A stretch of DNA of 64,000 nucleotides from a bacterium (GCA_030524675.1 JAUNGE010000006.1:1-64000), one strand, 5' to 3'. Shown: positions 15,549 to 24,120, counted from the stretch's first letter. Made by a program: numbers and translations. The notes: generated by a model from the sequence alone, not told the origin.

Positions 15549-16310
15549 ATGGCGAAACAGTACTGGAAGCCTGGAACAATGCTGTATCCGATTCCGGCAG
15601 TGATGGTGAGCTGTAAAAGAGAAGGAGAGAAAGCCAACATTATCACGGTTGCTTGGGCTGGAACTGTCAATACATCTCCGGCGATGGTATCTATTTCCGT
15701 CCGCCGCGAGCGGTATTCTTACCATATCATTCAGGAAACAGGAGAGTTTGTGATAAATCTGGTCACAAAAGAACTGGCGCAGGCAGCGGATTTGTGTGGA
15801 GTTCGTTCAGGAAGAACGATGGATAAGTTTCAGGAGACTGGATTGACAGAGCAGGAGAGCCAACATGTGAAGGCGCCAGGAATTGCGGAGAGTCCTCTGA
15901 ACATTGAATGCAGAGTCAGACAGGTCATTCCGCTCGGAACGCATGATATGTTTCTTGCGGAAGTCCTGGGTGTGACTGTGGATGATGTATACTTGGATGA
16001 ACAGCAGAAACTGCATCTGAATGATGCCGGTCTGGTGGCATATTCTCACGGGGAGTATTTTGAACTGGGAAATAAGATTGGAAAATTTGGCTTTTCTGTG
16101 GAAAAAGCAGGAAATGACAGAAAGCGGGCAATCGAAGAAAAAAAGCGCGCCGAGAAAAAGTTGACAGTGCGGAAAATGACTGAGAGGGGCCGCGCAAAAA
16201 AGAGTCAGGCGGAGCATACGAACGCAACACGTACGAATACAAAAAGTATGAATACAAAACATGTGGATACAAAGCATGCAGGAAAACCAGGAAAGGATAA
16301 AAGGTCATGA
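15549..16310 (+). CDS. Flavin reductase-like FMN-binding protein with a repetitive basic tail
   Basis: 253 residues. Residues 1 to about 175 form a flavin reductase-like split barrel of the family that binds FMN (SCKREGEKANIITVAWAGT, SISVRRERYSYHIIQETGEFVINLV). The remaining 75 residues are Lys/Arg/Glu-rich and end in a run of near-repeats of NTK(S/H)xx (NTKSMNTKHVDTKHAG), which is unusual for the family and may be a recent slippage expansion. The stop overlaps the next start as ATGA, so translation of the kinase-like gene is coupled. The electron partner and substrate are unknown. Confidence 0.85.
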   Translation: MAKQYWKPGTMLYPIPAVMVSCKREGEKANIITVAWAGTVNTSPAMVSISVRRERYSYHIIQETGEFVINLVTKELAQAADLCGVRSGRTMDKFQETGLTEQESQHVKAPGIAESPLNIECRVRQVIPLGTHDMFLAEVLGVTVDDVYLDEQQKLHLNDAGLVAYSHGEYFELGNKIGKFGFSVEKAGNDRKRAIEEKKRAEKKLTVRKMTERGRAKKSQAEHTNATRTNTKSMNTKHVDTKHAGKPGKDKRS

Positions 16311-16828
16311 AAAAAAATGTGACATTGATCGGAATGCCGGCATCCGGCAAGAGTACAGTGGGGGTTTTACTGGCAAAAAGGCTGGGATATTCTTTTGTGG
16401 ATTGTGATATTTTGATTCAGGAGCAGGAGGGGCGTCTCTTAAAGGAGATTATTGCACAGGAAGGCATGGAAGGATTTATGGCGGTGGAGAACCGTGTGAA
16501 TGCCAGCCTGCATGTAAAATCGTCCGTGATTGCACCAGGGGGAAGCGTGATTTATGGAAAAGAGGCAATGGAACATCTCAAAGAGATTAGCACGATTGTG
16601 TACCTGAAACTGTCTTATGAGGAAGTAAAATCCCGCTTGGGAAATTTGGTGGACCGCGGAGTGGTTTTGAAGGATGGTATGACTCTTTTGGATTTATATA
16701 ACGAAAGAGTTCCCTATTATGAGAAATATGCGGACATTACGATTGATGAAGCAGGAATAAAGAGTGTGGGAGAGGTTGTCGATATTCTCAGAGGAATGAT
16801 AGAGAAATCCTGGGAGACAGAAAAGTAA
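16307..16828 (+). CDS. Shikimate kinase-like P-loop kinase with altered substrate site
   Basis: 173 residues with the shikimate-kinase fold: Walker A GMPASGKST, the DxD-like DCDILIQ, and the C-terminal NERVPYYEKYADITID that matches the NERxPLYxEIAD region. Two hallmark features differ. The FRxxE segment whose Arg holds the shikimate carboxylate reads FMAVE, and the GGG of ATGGGSV reads APGGSV, one Gly short. It may therefore be a divergent shikimate kinase or a kinase for another small substrate. Translation is coupled by an ATGA overlap with the flavin reductase gene and it sits 36 bases before a penicillin-binding protein gene. No other shikimate gene is nearby. Confidence 0.75.
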   Translation: MKKNVTLIGMPASGKSTVGVLLAKRLGYSFVDCDILIQEQEGRLLKEIIAQEGMEGFMAVENRVNASLHVKSSVIAPGGSVIYGKEAMEHLKEISTIVYLKLSYEEVKSRLGNLVDRGVVLKDGMTLLDLYNERVPYYEKYADITIDEAGIKSVGEVVDILRGMIEKSWETEK

Positions 16829-16864
16829 GGACTTCGCGAAAAACGGATTGGAGGATATTGTGGA

Positions 16865-19800
16865 ATGAAAGTACCATCATCAGGCAGAAAAGAGGTTACT
16901 GCGAAGATAGGGCATGGAGCTCGCACTTTTTTGAAGTCTTTGGGTGCCCTGCTAGTCACGGTTTTCGGAATTCTCGGAGGAGTATTGCAGACAGTGCTGC
17001 ATATTATAGTAATCTGTCTGATTTGTGGTGCTCTTGTGGGGCTGGTGGTCTATACAAAAGTGAAACCAGAGCTAGACCATGCGCAGGAGACTGCTTATGA
17101 CAAGCTTGCTCAGATGGAACGCACGGATTTTTCCATGCTTTCGGATACGGAAATTTTTGACAAGGATGGGGAACGAATCGGGCTGATTAACGCGGGACAT
17201 TATGAGTATGTGCCGATTCAGGATATCAGCCTGAACTTGCAGAATGCCTATATTGCACAGGAGGACAGGCGTTTTAAGAGTCACAATGGCGTGGACTGGA
17301 TTGCTACGATGCGTGCGGGAATTGCTCTGATTAAACACAATGGTTCTATCACGCAGGGAGGCAGCACCATCACGCAGCAGGTTATCAAGAATACGTATTT
17401 GACACAGGAACAGACATTTACCCGAAAAATGGTTGAGATTCTGCTTGCACCTTCCGTGGAGAAAAAGTACTCCAAAGCGGATATTATGGAGTTCTACTGC
17501 AACACGAATTTTTATGGACATCAGTGTTATGGCGTACAGGCCGCGAGCCGCTATTATTTCGGCAAGGATGCCGCAGACCTGGAGGTGTATGAGGCGGCTG
17601 TGCTGGTGGGCATCAGCAACAGTCCGTCTGCGTATGACCCTGTAAAACATCCAGAAGCTTCCCTCAAAAAGCGGAACGAAGTCTTAAAAAGTATGTGGGA
17701 AGTGGAGTATCTGACCGAGGAAGAGTATCAGAAGTACAGCGAAATGCCACTTCAGATTGTGCAGGAAGAGGCGGAAGGTACAGATGAGAATTACCAGAGC
17801 AGCTATGCGATTCACTGCGCGGCTCTGGAGATGATGCGTCTGGAGGGATTCGAATTCAAGTATACATTTGAGGACCGCGAAGAGTATGATACTTATATGG
17901 AAAACTACTCAGATGTCTATAATGAAAAGACGGATTCTATCCGTGCGGGAGGATATAAGATTTATACATCTCTGGATTCCACAATTCAGTCTGTTCTTCA
18001 GGAACAGCTTGACCAGGTGCTGGCACCCTATACGGAACTGCAGGAGAACGGAAAGTACGCTCTGCAGGGTGCTGGTGTTATTGTGGACAATAGAACAAAT
18101 TATGTTGTCGCCATTGTGGGCGGGCGCGGGGAGGATGATGCCTTTAACCGTGCATACCTGAGCGCCAGACAGCCAGGAAGCACGATAAAGCCTCTGATTG
18201 ACTATGGGCCGGCGTTTGATACTGGTGAATATTATCCTTCGCGTGTGGTAGATGACCACAAGTGGGAGGACGGGCCTTCCAATAGCGGCGGGCACTATTA
18301 TGGAAATGTCTCTGTGAGAGAAGCACTGAACCGAAGCCTGAACACGGTGGCATGGCAGATTCTGGAGGATATCGGGGTAAACACAGGGCTGCAGTATCTG
18401 GGACAGATGGAATTCCAGAAAATTACATATGTTGATAACAATGTGCCCTCTCTTAGCATCGGCGGTTTTACGAATGGACTCCGCGTCGTGGATATGGCAA
18501 AGGGATACAGCACACTGGCAAATCAGGGTGTGTACAATACCAATACCTGCATTGTGAAAATAGAGCATGAGCAGGAAGGCGAGATTACAAAGAACAGCAA
18601 ACCATACACCAAGCAGGTATACAGCGAAGATACCGCGTTCATTCTGACGGATGTGCTGAAGGGAACGATGGCAGAGAGCTATGGTACGGGGCGCGGGCTT
18701 TCTCTGGCGGGCAATATGCCGGCTGCCGGAAAGACGGGCACGACAAACAGCAGCAAGGATACCTGGTTCTGCGGATACTCCCGCTATTATACAGGGGCTG
18801 TCTGGGTGGGATATGATACGCCGAGAGCCATGCCTGGAATTTATGGAAGCACCTATGCCGGAAAAATCTGGAAATATACAATGGATATCATTCATGAGGG
18901 ATTAGAACCACTGGACTGGGAACAGCCGGAAACTGTGATTGCCGATTATTATGAGCCAGGAACCGGAAAACGTCTTGCCAGCGCTGCCGCAACAGGTGAG
19001 GGTGAGCAGGGGACAGACGAAGGAAACTATGGAACAGCCAACGGAGCACAGGAAAATGGTTCTGAGGGCGCAGCAGGCAGTGCGGACAGTGCAGAGAATA
19101 CGAGTGCCGCGCACAGTACAAGAGACCTTCATAGTCCAAGGATTCCTGGACAGACCGATTATTTCAGCACTTCCTCTGAACTGCAGGCAGAAATCAGCAT
19201 CTATGAGAAAGAGCAGAGAAAGCTGACAGAAGAGTTGATGGACAAAATTACAGAATTTGAGAGCCAGACGATTTCTTCTGTTGAGGATGTGTACACTGTG
19301 AGACGGCAGTATCGGGATATTTCTGCAAAGCTGCTGCTTCTGGATAACGGTGAGGAGAAGACTGACTTCTACAATCGTACAGAGGATACATATGCCAAGT
19401 TCCAGGCGATTATCTCCGAGATGGGAGATACGATACAGCTGTATGAACAGCAGCAGGCAAAGAAGCGGGAAGAGGAACAGGCACGGCAGCAGGAGGAAGC
19501 AGAAAAAGCACGCAGGGAACTGGAAATTCAGACGAAGCGGCAGGATTTCCTGGATGTGTTGGAAGCACTGGAAAATCTGGAATATCAGGCTCTGGATGCG
19601 GATACGATGGTGCAGCAGGCGATTACAAAGTTGAATGCACTGACAGGAGACAGCGAAGTGTCTTCTTATGCGAACCGGCTCAGCAGTGCGATTTCCAGAA
19701 TCAGCACTCTTCCGACAGCTGAGGAATGGGAAAAAGAGCAGGAAGCCATTCGGGAATCTGAGAGCGCGGCAGCAGAGAGCCAGATGAATTCTGTGTCAGG

Positions 19801-19927
19801 ACAGTTGGAAAATCAGCTGAACCAGCAGAAACAAAACTGGAATCGCGATCCGAATGTCGGGCCAGGAGGAGGTACTGCAGATTCGAGAAATCATGCAACG
19901 ATTGTTCCTGAGAGGCAGCGCGATTAG
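16865..19927 (+). CDS. Class A penicillin-binding protein (bifunctional transglycosylase/transpeptidase) with long C-terminal extension
   Basis: Peptidoglycan synthase anchored by one helix at about residues 40-62. The GT51 domain has the catalytic Glu near 133 in QEDRRFKSHNGVD and GGSTITQQVIKN near 166. The transpeptidase domain has the active Ser near 439 in GSTIKP, SLN near 491 and KTGTTNSS near 623. A Gly/Glu/Ser-rich linker follows at about 705-760, then roughly 230 residues of heptad-like, Glu/Gln/Lys-rich sequence (EQQQAKKREEEQARQQEEAE) predicted to be coiled coil, giving 1020 residues against the usual 700-850. Start at 16865 follows GGAGG at 10 bases. It likely ends a three-gene transcript. 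Confidence 0.93.
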   Translation: MKVPSSGRKEVTAKIGHGARTFLKSLGALLVTVFGILGGVLQTVLHIIVICLICGALVGLVVYTKVKPELDHAQETAYDKLAQMERTDFSMLSDTEIFDKDGERIGLINAGHYEYVPIQDISLNLQNAYIAQEDRRFKSHNGVDWIATMRAGIALIKHNGSITQGGSTITQQVIKNTYLTQEQTFTRKMVEILLAPSVEKKYSKADIMEFYCNTNFYGHQCYGVQAASRYYFGKDAADLEVYEAAVLVGISNSPSAYDPVKHPEASLKKRNEVLKSMWEVEYLTEEEYQKYSEMPLQIVQEEAEGTDENYQSSYAIHCAALEMMRLEGFEFKYTFEDREEYDTYMENYSDVYNEKTDSIRAGGYKIYTSLDSTIQSVLQEQLDQVLAPYTELQENGKYALQGAGVIVDNRTNYVVAIVGGRGEDDAFNRAYLSARQPGSTIKPLIDYGPAFDTGEYYPSRVVDDHKWEDGPSNSGGHYYGNVSVREALNRSLNTVAWQILEDIGVNTGLQYLGQMEFQKITYVDNNVPSLSIGGFTNGLRVVDMAKGYSTLANQGVYNTNTCIVKIEHEQEGEITKNSKPYTKQVYSEDTAFILTDVLKGTMAESYGTGRGLSLAGNMPAAGKTGTTNSSKDTWFCGYSRYYTGAVWVGYDTPRAMPGIYGSTYAGKIWKYTMDIIHEGLEPLDWEQPETVIADYYEPGTGKRLASAAATGEGEQGTDEGNYGTANGAQENGSEGAAGSADSAENTSAAHSTRDLHSPRIPGQTDYFSTSSELQAEISIYEKEQRKLTEELMDKITEFESQTISSVEDVYTVRRQYRDISAKLLLLDNGEEKTDFYNRTEDTYAKFQAIISEMGDTIQLYEQQQAKKREEEQARQQEEAEKARRELEIQTKRQDFLDVLEALENLEYQALDADTMVQQAITKLNALTGDSEVSSYANRLSSAISRISTLPTAEEWEKEQEAIRESESAAAESQMNSVSGQLENQLNQQKQNWNRDPNVGPGGGTADSRNHATIVPERQRD

Positions 19928-19984
19928 AAACATCAGAGGAGTGGGATAATCCCATCGACCGATGAGAGGAAAGGAGAGTTTTTG

Positions 19985-20236
19985 ATGGAAGAAAATCGAG
20001 TCCCTGTTCATACCTGGTTTTTTACATTTATGTGTGCGACAATACCGGTGGTTGGCTGGATTTATCTTATCTATCTCGCATTTTCAAAAAAACAGGATCT
20101 GCGAAAAGAGTATGCCAGGGCATTTTTGCTGTATAAACTGGCTTTCCTTGTGGTTTCACTGATACTGCTGGGAATCCTCATCTACATTGGAGCGGGAATT
20201 TTAGACCAGGTATTGGCATATGTGGAGATGCTTTGA
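19985..20236 (+). CDS. Small membrane protein (83 aa)
   Basis: Unrecognised small protein with two membrane helices, at about residues 10-32 (WFFTFMCATIPVVGWIYLIYLAF) and 50-74 (LAFLVVSLILLGILIYIGAGIL), joined by a basic loop KKQDLRKEYAR. The start ATG at 19985 follows GGAAAGGAGAG. It lies 57 bases after the penicillin-binding protein gene and may be cotranscribed with it, so a cell-envelope role is possible. Function unknown. Confidence 0.75.
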   Translation: MEENRVPVHTWFFTFMCATIPVVGWIYLIYLAFSKKQDLRKEYARAFLLYKLAFLVVSLILLGILIYIGAGILDQVLAYVEML

Positions 20237-20242
20237 CTTACT

Positions 20243-20328
20243 ATGAAAGTGTTGCCAAGCGGCTGTTAGGACTGCGAAAGCACGAAGCAATCGACTTTCA
20301 TATCATGGTGGTGTCGCCGTCAGGCGGC
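20243..20328 (+). ncRNA. Structured element of unknown class
   Basis: ATGAAAGT (20243-20250) pairs perfectly with ACTTTCAT (20294-20301), continued by TTGC with GCAA, around a loop of about 30 bases. A second stem, GTCGCC with GGCGGC, follows at about 20312-20327. The element starts directly after the 83-aa gene. Pairing at this length in a non-coding segment suggests a folded RNA or a mobile repeat; I do not recognise it. Confidence 0.4.
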
Positions 20329-20395
20329 ATGTCCGTTTAGAATAATAATAAAGTAATAATTAAGATGGGCTTTTGTGGTCGATGAGACTGCAGAA

Positions 20396-20451
20396 GCCTT
20401 TTTCATATAATAGGAAACTCCTCCGGAGCTTCCTATTATATGAAAAAGCCC
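20396..20451. repeat. Long near-perfect inverted repeat (terminator-like)
   Basis: GCCTTTTTCATATAATAGG and the matching half CCTATTATATGAAAAAGCC flank a CTCC/GGAG tip, giving a stem of about 24 bp with one mismatch. The T and A runs lie inside the stem. It could be a bidirectional terminator or a miniature repeat. The rest of 20237-20799 is AT-rich, with a possible TGATATAAA extended -10 near 20623-20633 ahead of helD. Confidence 0.6.
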
Positions 20452-20799
20452 TACGGGCAGGATGCATAAATCAGTGGGATAAAAAGAGTACTAAAAAGAA
20501 AAATATATAATAAAATATCGTATTAAGATATAAATAAGGGAAAAAGAAAAAGCGTTTTTTTCGCACACTTCATTATGAATGATAACATATATGAAAAAAA
20601 AGTCTAGTATTTTTTTGATTTTTTTGATATAAATACTAAGCCAAGATGCGGCTGGCAAATACAGCTGTCAAATCAGGTTTATTGAGTTTATTAAGAGTAT
20701 CAAAGAAACGGGCAGAAAAGCAGAAAGACACTTGTGTACTGATAATTGGGATGGGTTCATGCACCTGGTCAAATGAAAAAGCCCAGACAGGAGGAAAAA

Positions 20800-22953
20800 A
20801 TGGAAGAGAACAAAGTGAACGAAGAACAGTTGGAACAAGCACATTTTACAGCCTGTATGGATATTATCAGGGACAATATCCGGCAGTATGAGGAGAAACA
20901 AAGCGCGTACCAGAAAGAGACAGCAGAGTTCTTCAGGGCCATTCAGAGCGGCGATGTGGAGCTGTACAACCAGCTGATTACCAGTCAGGACCTTCTGGTT
21001 CACACACAGAATGCACTCAGAAAGAACAGAGTGGCTTTGAACAAGGCGTACTTTGGACGGATTGACTATGAGGAAAAAGAGACAGGTGCCAGAGAATGCT
21101 GGTATATTGGAAAAAATGGTGTGACAAAGAACGGGACGGATGTGGTGATTGTGGACTGGCGTGCGCCTGTGTCCAGTGTCTATTATGAGAATGAGATGGG
21201 GGACGGGCAATATGATGTGCCGGAGGGGAAGCCGATTTCCATTCACCTGGATAAGAAGAGAACCTATGATGTGAGCGATGGGAAACTGCTGGGATATTAT
21301 GACAATGATGTGGCTTCCAATGACGAACTTCTGGTGAAGTATCTGGCACAGAACAAAGAAGCAGTGCTCAGCGATATCATTGCAACGATTCAGAAGGAGC
21401 AGAACGAGATTATCCGTGATGTGCCGTTTAAAAATGTGATTGTGCAGGGCGTGGCGGGAAGCGGAAAGACCACAGTGGCAATGCACCGGATTTCCTATGT
21501 GCTGTATAACTATGAAAATCGGTATAAATCGTCAGAGTTCTGCATTGTCGGAAGCAATGATATGCTTTTAAGTTATATTACAAGCGGACTGCCAGAGCTG
21601 GATGTCAACAATGTCAAACAGATGCGCATGGATTGTTTTCTCGCCTATCTGATGGGAAAATCCTTTAAGAAAACATACAAGACAGTGGCGGTAAATGAGG
21701 ATGGCAGCAGAAAGAGCCGTCTGAAATTTGCAAAGGAGCTGGAGGATTTTCTGAAAAGAAAGAGAGAAGAAGCGCTGCAGCATGAAACAATAGAGGATAG
21801 TTTGCTTGGCGTACTGCTTACGAAAGAAACTATCTGGGAAATCTGTATGCAGTTTTCGGATAAATCGCTCGCAGAGCTGTTGGTGATGATGAATGAGCGG
21901 ATAAAGCAGCGAATCCAGTTTCTGTGGGATGACGACAAGGACAAGCTGAAGGTGAAGCAGGCTGCGTATCGCGGCTATTTTGCGATGCCGAAGAGCTGGA
22001 AGTCGGAGCAGGTGCTGTATCTGGAGTTCTTGCAGGAGTGCGGCGGCATGGAGGCGACGGTGGAGCGCGTGAAAAAGCAGCAGTTTGATGTGTATGATAT
22101 CGCAGCGCTGGCATTGATCTGGAAGCGGATTTTCGTGAAAAACCAGCCAGATGAATTCAGTCAGATTATCGTTGACGAGGCGCAGGATTTTGGAGAGATG
22201 CTCTACTATGTGATGCAGCAGGTGCTTCCGAAATGCTATTTTACGATTATGGGAGATGTGTCGCAGAATATTAATTATGAGACGGGTATGAATGACTGGG
22301 AATCGCTGAAAGAAGGAATTTTTATGCCAGGCAGAGACAGTTTCCGGCTGCTGGCGAAGAGTTATCGAAACACGATTGAAATCTCGGAATTTGCTGGAAA
22401 AGTTCTGGAGAAAGCGTCTGCAGGACAGTACCGAATTCAGCCGGTTATCCGTCACGGCAAGGCAGTGGAATGCATTCAGGAGACAGAAGAACATCTGGCA
22501 GAGAAGTTGAAAGAACTGACCGAGCAGATTGAGAAGAAAGGATATGAGACGACGGCTGTTGTGTGCAGAAATAAAGAGGAAGCGGAGGATGTAAAGAAGC
22601 GCCTGGCAGAACTGTGGAAGCAGGATAAAAAGAAAGAAACCAAGCTGCAGAATCAGGAGGAGAGTCAAAAAGAGAGCCAGGAAGAAGAACAGGAAAAAAA
22701 GCAGAAAGGAAATCTAAAAAAGAATCAGGAAAAAACGGAACAGGCACTGGATGGTTTCCACAAGGGATTGATGGTACTTCCGATTGAGTTTGTAAAGGGA
22801 CTCGAGTTTGATGCCGTGATTCTCTGGAAGCCGGATTCGGCACATTATGGGAACAATGCGAAAGAGGCGAAGCTGCTGTATGTGGCGATTACCCGTGCTC
22901 TGCATGAGCTGTACCTGCTGGGAACAGAGGAAATGACGGACTTGATAAAATAA
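20800..22953 (+). CDS. helD: HelD-type RNA polymerase-recycling motor (UvrD/Rep superfamily 1 ATPase)
   Basis: 717-residue SF1 helicase-like ATPase. HelD proteins pry stalled RNA polymerase from nucleic acid using ATP. The N-terminus (about 1-100) is a Glu/Lys-rich helical arm, followed by KVDWRAP-like VDWRAPVSSVYYE, Walker A GVAGSGKTTVAMHRISY, DEAQDFGEM (Walker B), the MGDVSQNI motif and C-terminal YVAITRALHELYLLG. ATG 20800 is chosen because it sits five bases after CAGGAGG; in-frame ATGs at 20773 and 20746 lack such a site. An unusual stretch of about 40 residues of Lys/Glu/Gln (around residues 607-650) interrupts the C-terminal RecA-like domain. Confidence 0.9.
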   Translation: MEENKVNEEQLEQAHFTACMDIIRDNIRQYEEKQSAYQKETAEFFRAIQSGDVELYNQLITSQDLLVHTQNALRKNRVALNKAYFGRIDYEEKETGARECWYIGKNGVTKNGTDVVIVDWRAPVSSVYYENEMGDGQYDVPEGKPISIHLDKKRTYDVSDGKLLGYYDNDVASNDELLVKYLAQNKEAVLSDIIATIQKEQNEIIRDVPFKNVIVQGVAGSGKTTVAMHRISYVLYNYENRYKSSEFCIVGSNDMLLSYITSGLPELDVNNVKQMRMDCFLAYLMGKSFKKTYKTVAVNEDGSRKSRLKFAKELEDFLKRKREEALQHETIEDSLLGVLLTKETIWEICMQFSDKSLAELLVMMNERIKQRIQFLWDDDKDKLKVKQAAYRGYFAMPKSWKSEQVLYLEFLQECGGMEATVERVKKQQFDVYDIAALALIWKRIFVKNQPDEFSQIIVDEAQDFGEMLYYVMQQVLPKCYFTIMGDVSQNINYETGMNDWESLKEGIFMPGRDSFRLLAKSYRNTIEISEFAGKVLEKASAGQYRIQPVIRHGKAVECIQETEEHLAEKLKELTEQIEKKGYETTAVVCRNKEEAEDVKKRLAELWKQDKKKETKLQNQEESQKESQEEEQEKKQKGNLKKNQEKTEQALDGFHKGLMVLPIEFVKGLEFDAVILWKPDSAHYGNNAKEAKLLYVAITRALHELYLLGTEEMTDLIK

Positions 22954-22956
22954 TGT

Positions 22957-23014
22957 GATACCAAGGGCAAAAAGTCAGAAATCCGATGAAAGCTTGCGTG
23001 CAAGAGGATTTTTA
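22957..23014. repeat. Dispersed palindromic repeat, long form, 3' end decayed
   Basis: GATACCAAGGGCAAAAAGTC, then ATCCGATGAAAGCTTGCGTG, then CAAGAGGATTTTTAGA. This matches the long copies at 3267 and 9163, but the terminal TTTTGACC has become TTTTTAGA. Confidence 0.7.
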
Positions 23015-23093
23015 GAAAAGCATAAAAGAGTAAGAAAGTGAAAGAAAGCAAAAGGAAATTGCTTGCATTTGTATAGACTATGTGATATAGTAT

Positions 23094-23131
23094 CCCCCGT
23101 ATTAAGGTTTAAAATCCCTTTGATACGGGGG
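23094..23131 (+). promoter_or_regulatory. Hairpin in the queT leader, possibly repeat-derived
   Basis: CCCCCGTAT (23094-23102) pairs perfectly with ATACGGGGG (23123-23131), with AAGG/CCTT nested inside. The interior GTATTAAGGTTTAAAAT resembles the 5' half of the dispersed repeat (GATACCAAGGTCAAAAT), so this may be an old copy adopted into the leader. No T run follows. Confidence 0.45.
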
Positions 23132-23157
23132 GACTTTGGTAGTACTGAAGAAATTGA

Positions 23158-23213
23158 CGGTCAGTTCGAGACCTTCCTGACCGAGCCTGCGGGCAAAAAA
23201 ACAAAACTAAAGG
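23158..23213 (+). promoter_or_regulatory. Candidate preQ1 riboswitch in front of queT
   Basis: CGGTCAG (23158-23164) pairs with CTGACCG (23177-23183). Its loop TTCGAGACCTTC contains CCTT, which can pair with AAGG (23210-23213) inside the ribosome site AAAGGAG, forming an H-type pseudoknot. A small GCC-TGCG-GGC hairpin (23185-23194) and an A-rich linker sit between, as in class II/III preQ1 sensors. Occlusion of the ribosome site on ligand binding would lower QueT synthesis. The class cannot be fixed by eye. Confidence 0.6.
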
Positions 23214-23225
23214 AGAAAAAACAAA

Positions 23226-23726
23226 ATGAAGACAAAAACAGCTAACAGAACCTATTTTATGGTTCAGGCAGCAGCAATTGCTGCCATCTACACTGTGCTT
23301 ACCATGGTGTTTGCGCCGCTCAGCTTTGGTGCGGTGCAGTTTCGTATTTCTGAAGCCCTTTGTATTCTGCCGTTTTTTACACCGGCAGCGATTCCAGGAG
23401 TGGCGCTCGGGTGCTTGCTTTCCAATCTGTTATGCGGAGCAGCAGCGCTGGATGTTATCTTTGGAAGTATTGCGACTCTGATCGGTGCGGTTGGTTCGTA
23501 CGCGGTCCGCGGCACAAAATGGGCAGTCTGCCTGCCTCCGATTATATCCAATACTCTGATTATTCCATGGGTACTGCGCTATGCATATGGATCGGAAGAT
23601 ATGATCTGGTTTGCCATGATTACGGTAGGAATTGGAGAGATTCTTGCAATCGGCGTGCTGGGCAACCTGCTGATGGCAGCGCTGGAACCATTGAGAAAAG
23701 TTGTTTTCAGGAAGACAGCGGTATAA
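23226..23726 (+). CDS. queT: QueT-type queuosine precursor (preQ1) transporter
   Basis: 166-residue integral membrane S-component of an energy-coupling-factor transporter, expected to import the queuosine precursor preQ1. It has about five or six hydrophobic helices and the family-typical segments FAPLSFGAVQFRISEALCIL, GCLLSNLLCGAA and DVIFGSIATLIGA. It has no ATPase of its own and would use the shared ECF module encoded elsewhere. The start ATG follows AAAGGAG, which is part of a predicted preQ1 pseudoknot. A strong hairpin terminator follows 120 bases downstream, so the unit is monocistronic. Confidence 0.92.
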   Translation: MKTKTANRTYFMVQAAAIAAIYTVLTMVFAPLSFGAVQFRISEALCILPFFTPAAIPGVALGCLLSNLLCGAAALDVIFGSIATLIGAVGSYAVRGTKWAVCLPPIISNTLIIPWVLRYAYGSEDMIWFAMITVGIGEILAIGVLGNLLMAALEPLRKVVFRKTAV

Positions 23727-23846
23727 GGCGATAAAAGAAAGAAAAACGATAGAGAAAAGACGAATAAATAAAAGACAAGTAAAAGATAGAGAAAAAGTTC
23801 TGAATTGAATCGATAATAAAAAGATATCAGAAAAAGATAACAATGA

Positions 23847-23924
23847 AAAAACGGTTGTAAAATTTGCATTTTCTGCGGTCTCGAAAGGTGCAACAGAAAA
23901 TGCAAAGGGTTACAGCCGTTTTAT
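23847..23924. terminator. Long hairpin terminator after queT
   Basis: AAAACGG (23847-23853) pairs with CCGTTTT (23916-23922), and TTTGCATTTTCTG (23863-23875) pairs perfectly with CAGAAAATGCAAA (23894-23906). It is symmetrical, with T or A runs on either side. The rest of 23727-24120 is purine-rich and ends with a possible TGC-TATACT extended -10 (23999-24004) for murC. Confidence 0.75.
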
Positions 23925-24120
23925 TATGAAAGTCCCTGTTATACATAAAACGTTTGCAAAAAAGAAGTTCAGATGGTATGCTAATGACGAAAATATGCTA
24001 TACTAATAGAAAAATGGATAAGATAACTATAAAAAGATAAATAAGACGATATACGTAAAGAGCAGGTTTGAGACAGGCTGAAAGAGAAGAGAAAAATAAA
24101 AAGAAGATAAAAAGGCGGGG

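Noticed and set aside
20261-20300. Group II intron remnant suggested by ATGAAAGT
   Set aside because: No domain V sequence, no intron 5' end and no reverse transcriptase nearby.
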